Positions 10,401-19,881 of a DNA stretch of 19,881 bases are shown in pieces. Origin of the DNA: Xylaria sp. FL1777 (lineage: Eukaryota > Ascomycota > Sordariomycetes > Xylariales > Xylariaceae); contig MU400941.1 of assembly GCA_022578965.1 (NCBI GenBank), positions 1-19,881 of the forward strand, written 5' to 3'. A program made the translations under genes and the position numbers. How positions within the stretch are numbered: position 1 is the stretch's first letter; each line of letters opens with the position of its first letter. The notes beneath the pieces were generated by a model that worked only from the letters and a program-made list of their open reading frames with translations, searched no databases and was not told the DNA's origin.

Positions 10401-11650
10401 TGTTTAGTAGTTAGTTAAATGCTTTTAAAAGTAGTGCTAAAACGTAAATATATGTTTTAATAAATGCTATTTTGTTAAAATAGCGCGGAATCTTTTAAGT
10501 AATAGCTTGCTTTTTTTAAAGCTTGCTTTTTTTACTTATAAAATCCAAGTAAAATAGTACTATTAAATAGCACGTTATTTTTAAAATAAATTTTTTTATC
10601 TTTTGTTTTATATATTGTATTTAAGATTATTATTTTATTCCTTATTAATTTGTTAGTTTTTAAGGCTTAAAAAGTTAATAGTGCTTAAGTTAAAGTTATA
10701 ATTAAGTTATATTTGCTTTTTAATTTATATGTAAAATTTTTAGTTTTTATAATTATTAATCTTTTAGTATTTTTTTGCTTTAACGTTTTTTTTATTATAA
10801 CTAAAAGTATTTTAAGTAGTTAATTATTATTAAAAACAGCGTAAACCTTTTTATTGTTTTGTATCTTTAGATTTTCAAGAAGTTTAATATTTTGTATAAA
10901 AGAATTTAAGAAAACTACTAACGTTATATTATTATATAGGTTTTAATTTTCTTAAAAGTCTGCATTTATATATTTTTTTAAACTGTGTTTTTTTAATTTT
11001 TTCTTTGCTTTTTCTTGCTAATTGTTAGATTTCCTATTTAAGGTCCGGTATTTTTGTGCTTTTTGTAGCTTATTTGCTAGGCTAATAGTTTAGCAAATAT
11101 ATATTAGTTTTTTGGTTACTAACATTCCTAAGCTTTTAAACTTGGTTTTTTAATATGGTTTATTACTAGTACAATAATTTAGCTTGTTTTAAGTATTATA
11201 TTAGCTATTATATAAAGGCTTTAAAAATATAAACTTATTTAAGACTTTATAATAAAGTTTATTTTTAGCAATAAAAAATAAGTAGCTTGTTTTTTGTTAA
11301 CTATATATAGCAGAAAAAGCAGCAACTTCTTACTTATTTAAATAGTGGTTTTTAAGCATTTTATACATTTAATTAGATTGCTAGTTTAATTAAATCCTTT
11401 TTAGGTTATATTTGTATTTTTAGTAGCAAAGCCGTTTTTATTAACAAATAAGTTTATAATAATGCTAAATTGCACTTTAGAATTAATAATCTTAGTAATA
11501 TTCCTTTTGTAGATTTTGTTTTTTATTTTTATAGTAAGCTTTAAGCAAAGCTATATATATTTTTTTAGCCTTGCAACGCTTAAAGATATAGCTAAAATAC
11601 TCCGCAATTTTAGCAGCAAAGCTAATATAAAGCATAAATCTAAAAAGCTT
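7488..11650 (-). pseudogene. pol: Ty3/Gypsy Pol polyprotein: linker, RT, RNase H, integrase (RIP-inactivated)
   Basis: One minus frame (codons starting on the plus strand at positions of type 3n+2) is followed for about 4.2 kb, with stops mainly at expected Gln, Trp and Arg codons. RT, about 10165-9540: NAWFLV (10094-10111), then LINLATKINAVTIRNA ending at 10022, and a segment matching the TPIGLLRITTLPQGAT region (9842-9901). Its FFDDI box now reads FFNNI, with the Asp pair at 9758-9763 as Asn-Asn. RNase H, about 9340-8880: the first catalytic Asp is Asn at 9272-9274. The pre-integrase zinc region (about 8580-8400) keeps SCPNYQ at about 8414-8431, with His and one Cys positions now Tyr. Integrase core: Asp positions read Asn at 8336-8338 and 8162-8164, and the Glu reads Lys at 8057-8059 in the ANGxIERGH-type motif. 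A GPY/F-like ISLYKV (about 7590-7610) precedes the end near 7488. The part before RT (11650-10170) is less certain and may include protease and gag sequence. The protein would copy the element RNA into DNA and integrate it. Confidence 0.88.
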
Positions 11651-11700
11651 AAGTATTTTTAGTTAAAATAATCTGTTAGGCCTAAGTTTTCTTTATTGTA

Positions 11701-12180
11701 AAATCTATACTTTAATATTTTTTTAAATAAGTTTAAGCTACTGCTGCTAATATAATTATTATATTTTTTATAAATCTTTATTTTAAAAGGGTTAAAAGTT
11801 TAATTAATGCTTTTTAAAACTATTAATGCTAGCTATGTTAGCTTTTTAGGCCTTTTTTTTTCTTTTAGCACTACTAGCGTAAAATTAGCACAAAGCCAAG
11901 GTTTAATTAAAAATATTACTTCTTTTAAAAGCAGCATAAGTATAATAATTAATAACTTTTGCTTTTTTAGGTTATTTCTAAATAACAAATATATAGTATT
12001 ACATTGGTTTAAAATTTTAAAAAGCATTTTATTAAACTTTAGCTTGTTTTTTAACGTTTAAAAATCTAAAGCAATATAAACAAAAAACAATATTACTTGA
12101 TTATTTTATCAGTTTTAATTACAAAAAACTTTTATTATTTTATAGCATTGTTTATTTAAAAAAGCAGCTATAAAGCTAAG
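11701..12180 (-). pseudogene. Minus-strand frame upstream of pol, probably gag/pol region
   Basis: A different frame from pol is nearly stop-free here, including an uninterrupted 64-codon piece at 11833-12027. The readable sequence is rich in Lys, Leu and Ser, with the segment IKPWLCANFTLVVLKEKK at about 11852-11905 and SSSS near 11735-11746. Leu-rich stretches may be former Pro codons (CCA or CCT changed to TTA or CTT). The switch to the pol frame happens between about 11640 and 11700. It could be a gag/pol frameshift site, a slippage indel, or a separate gene. I see no zinc knuckle or protease motif that I can trust. Confidence 0.4.
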
Positions 12181-15034
12181 TTAAAGCATATAAGTATGCA
12201 CAATAAAACTGTTATATTTTATTCTTTTATTTATTTGTGCTACTAAATAGTTTAATAAAAAGCTAGTTTTGCAAATACTACTTAGCAATTTATGCTTACT
12301 AAACTAACTAGCTAATTGTAATATTAGCTAAAAACTTTCTTATGCTTTTTTAACTGCTAGCTGTTAAAATTTTATGTTATTTTCTAAAAAGTCTACGCTT
12401 TTATAAAAAAAAGCATTCTTTATGTTTATTTAAGTTAAGATTTCCTGTAATAAAGTTTTTAGTTAAGCTTTATATTTTAACTTGTTGCTTTTTTTCTTTA
12501 AAATAAGTTATAGTATATTTAATTTAATTTGCTAATTTGAACTTTTACTAAGGTTATTTAGAAGTAGTAATATTATTTTTAGCATTAACTTAAGTACTTT
12601 TGCTGCTTTAAAATATAACTTAGCTTTTATTTAAGCAATTGTTTAAATAAGAACACTAAAGTACTTTAAAACTTCTAGTATAAAGTCTTTAAAAGTAACA
12701 TTTGTTTTTTTATTTAAGAAATCTTTAGATTTTTTAGCTTATATTCTTTTAAATTTTAAGCTTTTTTTTATAGGTTTTGCTTTTTGGATTCTTTAGAGCT
12801 TTTAACAATTAGAATTCTTTGGTTTTAGTAAGGTACTTTGCTTATAAAAATTGTTATTTATTTGTATATTTTTAGTATTAAGCTAAATAAAAAATTTATT
12901 ATTATTCGAATAAATCTTTTTGATTGTTTGATTTATAAAAGGCTTTTTTTTTTGTTTTTTGGGTTTTTTTTTACTTTTTGTTTAATAAAAGGCAGCTTTT
13001 TTAGTTAAAAGCTTATAATAATTAGCTTAAAACATATTTACGCTAATCTTTTTGCTTAATATATAGCTTTGCAAAACTTTAGTGCTGTTTGCATTATAAA
13101 AAGTGCTTTATGTAAAGTTTTAATTAGTTGTAATAAAGCTATTATTTAGCTTGCTGTTTATTAAATCGTTTTTTTTAACATTATAAGCCTTTGCTAGTTT
13201 TATTTTATAAGGCGTACTAGTTTAATTATTAGTTTTTTTATTTAAAAATTAGTTTAGCTGCTTGTTATTTAGCTAATAAAGTTTTTTTTTTTTTTGACTT
13301 TTTTGTTTGCTTTTTATTTTAGCATTTAGATCTTTATTATTTAAAATAAGGTTTTTTTTTTATAGTTAATAATAAGCTTTTTGCTTAAGTAGTTTATTAT
13401 TGCTTAAAATAAAGTTATATATTTATTTTATTGCAGCATTAAAAATTCTTTTTTTATTTTTGCTAATTTTTATAACTTTAAAGAGGACCTTTATACATTT
13501 AAGGCTTGCAAAAGATTTTAGCCTTTTTAAGTACTATTTGGAGTTCTAATATATAATGTTTTCTTTTTTTAATTCGTAGGTAAAACTATACTTATAAACA
13601 TAATAATTGTTTATGCTACATTTTTAACAAATAGTTCTTTTTATTAAATAAAGATTGTTTAACTTTACTTGTTATAAAAAATTAAACGATTGTTTTTTTT
13701 GTTTTTATTTTTTAGAGTTATATTTACTTCTTTGTAAATATTTAGAAGTTATAACATTAATGCTAAATATTTACTTCTTTAATAAGTTTATGTTAATTTT
13801 GTAATATTATAGTGCTTATAGTTCTTAATTAACTAGCTAAACATACTAATTTTGCAGTTTTTTTAGCATTTTTTTTAGTTTTTTTTTTATAATTGCTATA
13901 TTTCTTTATTTTAATTCTAACTGCTATATTTGCTTAGTAATATTGTTTATGTTTTAGTTATAAGCAAAGTGTTAAGCTAATTTTACTTGCTGCTCTTTAA
14001 TAATAACTGTTTTAGCAGCTAGTATAGTTATATTAATAGCTAGCTTAGTAGCATTAATAGCAGTATATAAAGGCTTGTTGAAATTATGATTATATAAATA
14101 ATTAATTTTTTTTTATGCTTTGTGTGCTTTTTTTGTTTTTTTAAAGTAAAGATTTAGCTTGAACTCTTTATTAATTTAGTTGTTTAATGTTTTATAAAAG
14201 TTTTTATAAAACATTTTATTTAAGTTATTATATAATTTCTTAGAAGATTTTATTATTTTATTAATAGTATTCTGATTTAGCTTTTTAAGCAAACTTTAGA
14301 TAAATTAAAAATCAAAGTAGTAATTTTTTTAGGCTTTAATATTCTTAGCATATACTTAATGCTAAAAGAAGTAAGTTTTAAAATTAATAAAGTATATAGC
14401 TTTTAAGCAAGCTTTAAAATCCTGCAATATAGCAATAGCAGATTTATTTTGCTTGAAGTTTTAAAGCTTAAACTTTTATTTAAGCAGTTTATAAGCTTTA
14501 ATTTATAATAAATAATCCTTTAGTATTATTTTTACTATTTTTTTTGTTTAGAAAATATTATAATAAACGAAAACTTGTTTAATTTTGTTAATGTTTTTAA
14601 AACGCTTTACGCAAAAAAAAACATTTAAATTGTTTAGTTATTTACTTACTTTTAACTTATTAAACAGTAAATGCTAGTTTAACTTTAAGTTAAAAAGCAT
14701 GAATAATAGCTTAATTTTAGCATTATGCTTATTATTAAAATAGCTTAAGCTAAATAAGGTTGCTTTAATACTTTTTAAAAATAATAAGCTAGTTATTTTT
14801 ATTTTTTTTGTTTGTAAGTAGTTTTAATGTTTTTTATATATTAAAGTAAAAAGATTTAACGATTTTTTATAGCTAGTTTACTTAATTAAGCTATAGTTTT
14901 TAGATTTTTAAGCTATATAATAAATTAAAGTAAAGTTTATACAAAAGTAACAAAAAAAGTAAGCTATAAAAAATAATAAGGATAAACTAAGTAAAAGTAT
15001 AAGTTTAAAAAAAAAAAAGGTATAAAGTGCTAAA
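12181..15034. other. Unresolved internal segment of the element
   Basis: This is nearly 3 kb of T-rich plus-strand sequence, so coding, if any, is probably on the minus strand like pol. I did not find a frame that I can follow with confidence, and I see no recognisable Gag, zinc-knuckle or protease motif. About 14930-15020 is A-rich, which may mark a boundary between the frame at 15035-15840 and this segment. A nested and decayed insertion here would help explain the unusual distance between the 5' LTR and pol. Confidence 0.4.
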
Positions 15035-15840
15035 GGTTTTTAAGTATTCTAAATATTTAAGTTCTTTTGTGCTATTTTTTTGGACTTTTTTTTTAGAAAA
15101 CTTAATAATTTTTTTTGTTTGCGTTTGTAAGAACTGCTAGCTTGTTTTTTATAGCTTTTTAAGTTTTTTTTTAGATGCTTTTATATTTTTGTTTCTTGTG
15201 CGCTTTTATTTTTTTGTATGCTTTGTAGCGTTTAGTTTTTTTGTTTTTTAGTTTAGTTTGCTTTGCTTTATGCAAGTTTTATTAAGCAGGCTTTATTTTT
15301 TTATAGCTTTTTATTTATAAAAGTAGCATGCTTTTTTTTTTTTTTTAAGGCTTTTTTATTTAATAATAAGTGCTATAAAAAAGCAATAGCTACATTTTAC
15401 GCAAAGTTTTTAAGCAATAGCTAGCTTATATTTAAAAGACTTTGCTTTTTATTTTCTAATAAAGAACTATATTAGCTTAAGAAACAAGGTATATTTTTAA
15501 TTGTTAATAGCTTTATATATTAACGTGTAAACCTGGATTTATTTAATGTAAATAGGTATTAGATTTGTTTGCATTATAGCTTTTAAAGGTTTTAGTAATT
15601 TTTACTTTTTTTTGGGCCTGTTTTTTGTTTTTTTTTGTTTATACAAGGGCAATTGTGCTTTTTTTTTTTATAAAGCATTGGCTTTTTAGCAAAAATTCTT
15701 TTTTTTTAGCTCCTTAAGGGTTTTTAACGAACAGTTTTCCGGCTATGCTATTTTAAGAATTGTACTAGCATTTTAATATTTAATTGTTGTTTTGCTAAAA
15801 AAAATAGAAGTGCTTTATAAGCCGAATTAAAAAAGATAGT
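15035..15840 (-). pseudogene. First reading frame after the 5' LTR (gag position), basic and Gln-rich
   Basis: A single minus frame (codons starting on the plus strand at 3n+1 positions) is readable for about 265 codons. It is stop-free over 15061-15180 and 15601-15660, and most other stops fit lost Gln or Arg codons. The sequence is hydrophilic, rich in Lys, Gln and Ser, for example SIQKNKSAQETKI (about 15184-15222) and SYKKQASSSYKR (about 15121-15156). HNCPCINKKK (about 15628-15657) holds the only close Cys pair. Many Lys codons may be former Glu codons (GAA to AAA), so the original could have been a charged, low-complexity protein. Its place right after the 5' LTR is where Gag starts, but no capsid or CCHC knuckle is visible, and no start codon can be chosen. 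Confidence 0.4.
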
Positions 15841-16117
15841 TTAATATTTTTAGCACGTTTGTTTTAAGCTTTATTAATTAAAGGCTGCTGGCTTAAATAT
15901 TTGTGCTAATTATAACTAAACTGCTTGCATTAAGCAAGCTTTGCTTATTGCTAGCTAAAGTAATTAAGTATAATATATTATGTTCTGCTTATAGGAATTA
16001 TAGCAATTAATAAATAAATGAATTAAACATGTAGGTTAGCAATAATAAATTGCTTATTTGTTAGTTTTGTAGTATTATTTGTAGTAAGTAAAAGATTAGC
16101 TTTACTAAGAACACTAA

Positions 16118-16422
16118 TAAAATGGAGCAGTGTAATTGCGCAAGATTTACTACAACATTTTAATTGCAAGAAAATAAGTTATAACTTATATATTTAAGTA
16201 ATTAAGCTATATATAAATTAAGGAATTAAACAATTAATTGAAGGGCTATTTAACAATATAAAATAAAGCAACTGTAGCTAATTTTTATGATATTAAGCAT
16301 GTTTGTTAAATCTATACTTCGAAATTTAGCGCAATACTTATACTTTTATTTTTACTATATGACTTAGCTTAAACTTACTTTAACTAGCTAGTTAGCTTAT
16401 TTAGCCACTTTACTTTACTTCA
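16118..16422 (-). repeat. 5' LTR (right copy), 305 bp
   Basis: This direct-repeat partner of 1463-1767 is aligned end to end without gaps. On the minus strand it starts TGAAGTAAAGT and would contain the promoter and transcription start of the element. Its plus-strand left end reads TAAAATGG against TGAAATGG in the other copy, a G-to-A change of the terminal TG. I could not place a TATA box or polyadenylation signal with any confidence in sequence this AT-rich. The internal sequence next to it (minus strand TTAGTGTTCTTAG) is where a primer-binding site should be, but it does not clearly match a tRNA 3' end. Confidence 0.9.
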
Positions 16423-18226
16423 ATATATAAGTATATATATAAAAATAACTAAGTATAAAGCTATTATAAGTATATATATATATATATAAAATAACTAATA
16501 GTAAAATAAGCAGCTATATAAAATAAAAGGTTTAAAAATATAAAGGCAATAAAAAGCACTATAAAATTTAAGCTTTTTTTATAAACAAAGCTTAGCTTTT
16601 ATACTTTAGTACATTATTAAACTTGCTGCTATATAAAAAAAGAACTTTTAATTAACTTTAATATAAATTGCTTACTATTAATATTTTATTTTATATTATT
16701 AACTAACGTTAATTAGCTATATAATAATAAAAACAAAAAACTTTAATTATACTAATAATAATTAAATTATATAAAGGTTTAAATGTTTTACTTAAAAAGC
16801 AACTATTTTTAAACTTAAGTTATATATAACTATAAAGTTTAAAAAAAGCAAACATATAAGCAACTTTTTTTTCGTAAAAACTAAAGTATTAAGTGTTTAA
16901 CTTTTTATAGAACTATTTTTTTTTATTTTTTTTAAATAGCATTATACAAAAGAAATTATAACTAAAAAAAAAGTAGCTAATATTAAAATAACTAGTTATT
17001 AATTATAACTTTTATATATAGTACGTATAATAAGTTTTGTATAAAAACTACTTTATATAAAAGCTATTGCATAAATTAAAGTAATCTTAGTATTAATTTA
17101 GCTTGTATGCTAATAAAGTTTTTATATATAAAAAAGAACTTTTGCTTTGTACAAACTTTTTTTTCTTTTAAAAATACAAAATATAAACAGCTTATAATAC
17201 AAAGATTATTATACTTTGTTTTAACACATATGTATTAAACGTACAATTGTATAAAGCTTATTTAACACTTTTATTTAATTTTTAAACTTAATATAATTTT
17301 TAAAAATCTTTTTTGTTTTAAGCTTAAGGTTAGTTAACTTATTAGCTTTTAAAAAATCTTTTAAAATAAATTAAAACTATTTTAGTACTTTTTTTAATAA
17401 AAATTATAAAGTAATTATTACTTTTTAATTTTCTTTTAGAATAGTAATAAAGTATTATTTTAAATAAAGTTTAATATAAATTAAAAAGGCTTTTATATCT
17501 ATAAATTTATTATAAAGCTTTAAAGCAATAAATTTAAAACTTTTAATGTTTAGCATTTTTAATATTATAAATAATTTTAATAATAAAAGCAGTAGTAATA
17601 ATAAAAAGTTAGGTTTTTTATTTTAAGTTATTACTTTAAGTGTAGCAGTAATAAAAATAAGCATTAAGTTTACTAGTAGTAATATTAATATTAATTATAA
17701 TATAATTATTTATTTAAAGCTTTAACTTATTATTATAATAGCAATTATTATTACTGCTTTAATTATTATAGCTAGTATTTATGCTAGTTTAAAAGTTATA
17801 ACGCTTAATATTTAAGCTGCTTTTTAAGTTAAAGCAACTAGTTTGCTTTATAGTACTAATATTAACATTAGTTCTTTTTTATTATTATTGCTTAACTTTT
17901 TTTTTTTTACTACTGCTTTTTTTTTAATAAAAATAGCTAGTAAAAATGCTAAAGTTTGTTGTTTTAATACGTTATTAGTTTTAAAAATCTTTAAAATTTT
18001 TAAACTTAATTTTTAACTTTTTGTTTTTAGTAGTATAACTTAGATTTAGTTTATTAGTTATTAAATAAAGTTTACTTATGTAATGCTGTTTAGCATTTTT
18101 GTTTTTTAAATATTTTTTAGTATACCTTTAAAAGTTTATTTTGTAAATTGTTTATTATTTAACTTTTTATACTAGTATTCGTTTTTATATATTAAGTTTT
18201 ATTAATTAAAAAGCTATTAAAGTATA

Positions 18227-18260
18227 ACAAACCTATTATATATTAATATAATAGGTTTGC
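18227..18260. repeat. Near-perfect hairpin palindrome
   Basis: Arms CAAACCTATTATA (18228-18240) and TATAATAGGTTTG (18247-18259) are perfect reverse complements around a six-base centre whose outer bases also pair. Its GC-bearing ends (AAACC and GGTTT) are unusual in this flank. Perfect pairing in heavily mutated DNA suggests either a recent origin, such as the junction of a small inverted-repeat element, or gene-conversion between the arms. Confidence 0.8.
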
Positions 18261-18511
18261 TTTTAAGGTTTTAATTTATAAGTAATAATAAAATTTTTAA
18301 TAGTAGTTTATTAAAAAAGTTTTTAAAGTATTTTTACTATTATACATTAATAAAAGTTTTAAAGGTTTAAAAATAATAAATATATTAATGCTTAGCAGTT
18401 ATAAAAAATTAATAGCTAAAAAACTAAAACTAAATAAATAACTAAATATAAAAAGTATATAATTATATAAACAAAAAAAATAATAGTAATAATTTATAAA
18501 TATTGCTTTTT

Positions 18512-18579
18512 TTAATAAACTTAACGCTTAAGTCCGTTAAATTTAAAGCTTAATAAACTTAACGCTTAAGTTTATTAAG
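18512..18579. repeat. Duplicated palindrome around AACGCTT
   Basis: The 22-base word TTAATAAACTTAACGCTTAA plus GT occurs at 18512-18533 and again at 18550-18571. The second copy sits in a perfect palindrome with 14-base arms (18549-18562 and 18566-18579) around CGC. The first copy's right arm continues GTCCGTTAA instead of GTTTATTAA; the two arms differ only by C/T and G/A, so this looks like one palindrome family at different stages of RIP decay. It could be the ends of a small inverted-repeat element or a head-to-head junction. Confidence 0.75.
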
Positions 18580-19881
18580 TTTATATATTAAACCTTTATA
18601 GTAGTTTAAATATATATTTTTTTAATAAATAGAACTTTTTTTGCGCATGCTTTTTTTATACTTAGCTTTTTAACTAGCTTAGTTAGCTTATTTTATAACA
18701 GTTTAATTACATTATATATATTAATTAGTTATTTTTTTGTTTTTAATTATATAATAAAAATTATATTTATTGCTTTAAGTTTTAAAATATTTGCGCTTTA
18801 TTAATAAACTATATATAAAAACGCTATAAATAAGTTATAATATTTTTATAAAAAAGCTTTAAAATTTATTTTAAGTGCTTTAAACTAAAATAGTTCTTGC
18901 GTTTATACTTTTTTAGCTACATTACTTCTTTACTAATTATAACTTTTTTTACTTTTTTTAACATAAACTTAAAATTTTAGTTTAAAGTAACTATATTAAT
19001 TTTCTTGCTTATATTTTTATCTAAAAAATAATAAACTATAATTTATTTATGCAGCAACTTTAAATTTGTTTAAAGTTATATTTAATTAATTAATTATTAT
19101 ATTTTATATATAGTTATATTTTTTTTGTATTTTTTTAACGCCTAGTTTTTATTATATTGTATACTATAAATTTTTTAACTAAAATATTGTTTTTTTTATT
19201 ATTATTTTTCTTATAATTACTTTGTTTATTTATATAGTTTATTATACTAGCATTTATACTATTTTTTACATTTAAATTAATTAACTTTTTTAATATTACT
19301 TTTATTGCTTTTAACTTTACAAATAATTTTAATTATAAAAGCAACAACTTAAATAAAAAATCTAATTTTATATGCTAATAATAAGTTATAATAAATATAC
19401 AAAAATATTAGCATTATAATTATAATTAAAGCTATAATTCTTATTAGTTTTTAAAAAAATAGCTTTTATTATAAATTATAACTAATAATTAGTTAAAGCT
19501 ATAAATATATAAAATAGTTAATATATTAAAAAACCTTAAAATTTAATAGCGTTTTTAAAAAGCTAATATTTAAATAAAATTTAAAAAAAATAATGCAAGT
19601 TATAATATTATTAATATTTTTGCATTTTAAAACAAGCTTTTTATTTTATTTAAATAACTAGCTTTTATTAAATTTAATCTTAAAGCATTTAAAGCTTTTA
19701 ATAAAAAGCTTTACTAAATTAAAAATGTTTATAATATATAATAAATTAAAAGGTTATTTTATTTTTTTTAGTTTTAACTTTAAAACGCATTTTTACGTTT
19801 TATTGCCTTTTTTTTAAGTATTTTTATAAATTAGCAAACTAAGCATAAATTTTATAACGTAACTAAAGCTAATACGCTATT

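Larger units (their letters stand above)
1463..16422 (-). mobile_element. RIP-degraded giant Ty3/Gypsy LTR retrotransposon, 14,960 bp
   Basis: The element is bounded by two 305-bp direct repeats and read on the minus strand, so its 5' end is at 16422 and its 3' end at 1463. The domain order on the minus strand is gag-position frame, linker, RT, RNase H, integrase, which is the Ty3/Gypsy (Metaviridae) order. The total length is about twice the 5-8 kb usual for fungal Gypsy elements. The excess lies in about 4.5 kb between the 5' LTR and the pol frame and 5.7 kb between pol and the 3' LTR. All recognised coding is broken by stops, and catalytic acids are replaced by Asn or Lys. This fits RIP, a premeiotic C-to-T mutation of duplicated DNA in ascomycetes. 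Part of the excess length could be nested insertions whose ends are no longer visible. Confidence 0.88.
16423..19881. other. AT-rich right flank, no gene seen
   Basis: The flank starts with AT-repeat sequence (16423-16490) and continues as mixed-strand AT-rich DNA without a readable frame of useful length. Between about 17550 and 17960 there are many AATAAT and TTATTA triplet-like words and several TAGTAATA repeats, but no ordered array. Two palindromes are listed separately. The base style matches the element, so this is probably also RIP-mutated repeat DNA. Confidence 0.55.

Noticed and set aside
11807..12061. Open plus-strand frame of 84 codons, the longest with a start
   Set aside because: It is antisense to the stop-poor minus frame at 11701-12180 and has the Phe/Ser/Leu-rich composition of T-rich DNA with no domain. 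I take it as a shadow.
16099..16117. Primer-binding site next to the 5' LTR
   Set aside because: The minus-strand bases TTAGTGTTCTTAGTAAAG do not match a tRNA 3' end that I can name, even allowing G-to-A changes, so no site is called.
1463..16422. Polinton/Maverick or Helitron as an explanation for the large size
   Set aside because: The 305-bp repeats are direct, not inverted, and the proteins read are RT, RNase H and a Gypsy integrase. No DNA polymerase B or helicase motif was seen.
1..19881. Mitochondrial or bacterial endosymbiont DNA, suggested by the low GC
   Set aside because: There are no rRNA, tRNA or respiratory genes and no intact ORFs. The transition-only LTR divergence and the Gypsy element point to nuclear fungal DNA.

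Overview
The window looks like an AT-rich, gene-poor block of a filamentous ascomycete genome that has been mutated by repeat-induced point mutation (RIP). Three things point there. Base composition is extremely A+T-rich throughout. No ORF-sized gene survives on either strand. The only long direct repeat differs between its copies by transitions alone. The Pol protein that can still be read has the sequence style of fungal Ty3/Gypsy elements. The species cannot be named from this sequence.

Nearly everything between 1463 and 16422 is one very large (14,960 bp) LTR retrotransposon lying on the minus strand. Its 305-bp LTRs are at 16118-16422 (5' LTR) and 1463-1767 (3' LTR). They are flush-aligned without indels, begin and end with remnants of TGAA...TTCA, and are flanked by AT-repeat target sequence. 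Reading the minus strand from right to left, I find a basic and glutamine-rich frame next to the 5' LTR (about 15840-15035, the gag position). An unresolved stretch follows (15034-12181), then a further minus-strand frame (about 12180-11700). After that comes a single frame of about 4.2 kb (about 11650-7488) carrying the gag/pol linker, reverse transcriptase, RNase H and integrase in Ty3/Gypsy order. Between the end of pol and the 3' LTR lie another 5.7 kb that a standard Gypsy element does not have. This part contains an unrecognised minus-strand frame (2098-4236, with probable N-terminal parts up to about 5460) and a possible plus-strand frame (5821-6180).

The element is dead. In-frame stops fall mostly where Gln, Trp or Arg codons are expected. 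The RT Asp-Asp pair is now Asn-Asn, the first RNase H Asp is Asn, the integrase D,D,E positions read N,N,K, and zinc-binding His and Cys positions read Tyr. All of these are C-to-T or G-to-A changes.

The flanks (1-1462 and 16423-19881) show no gene. They hold AT microsatellites, a 43-bp tandem duplication on the left, and two strong palindromes on the right, one of them present as a decayed pair.

Domain calls were made by hand translation and memory of family motifs, with no alignment or database search. The pol call is firm. The accessory frames are hypotheses: in sequence this AT-rich, a wrong frame can look plausible once its stops are read as lost Gln codons.
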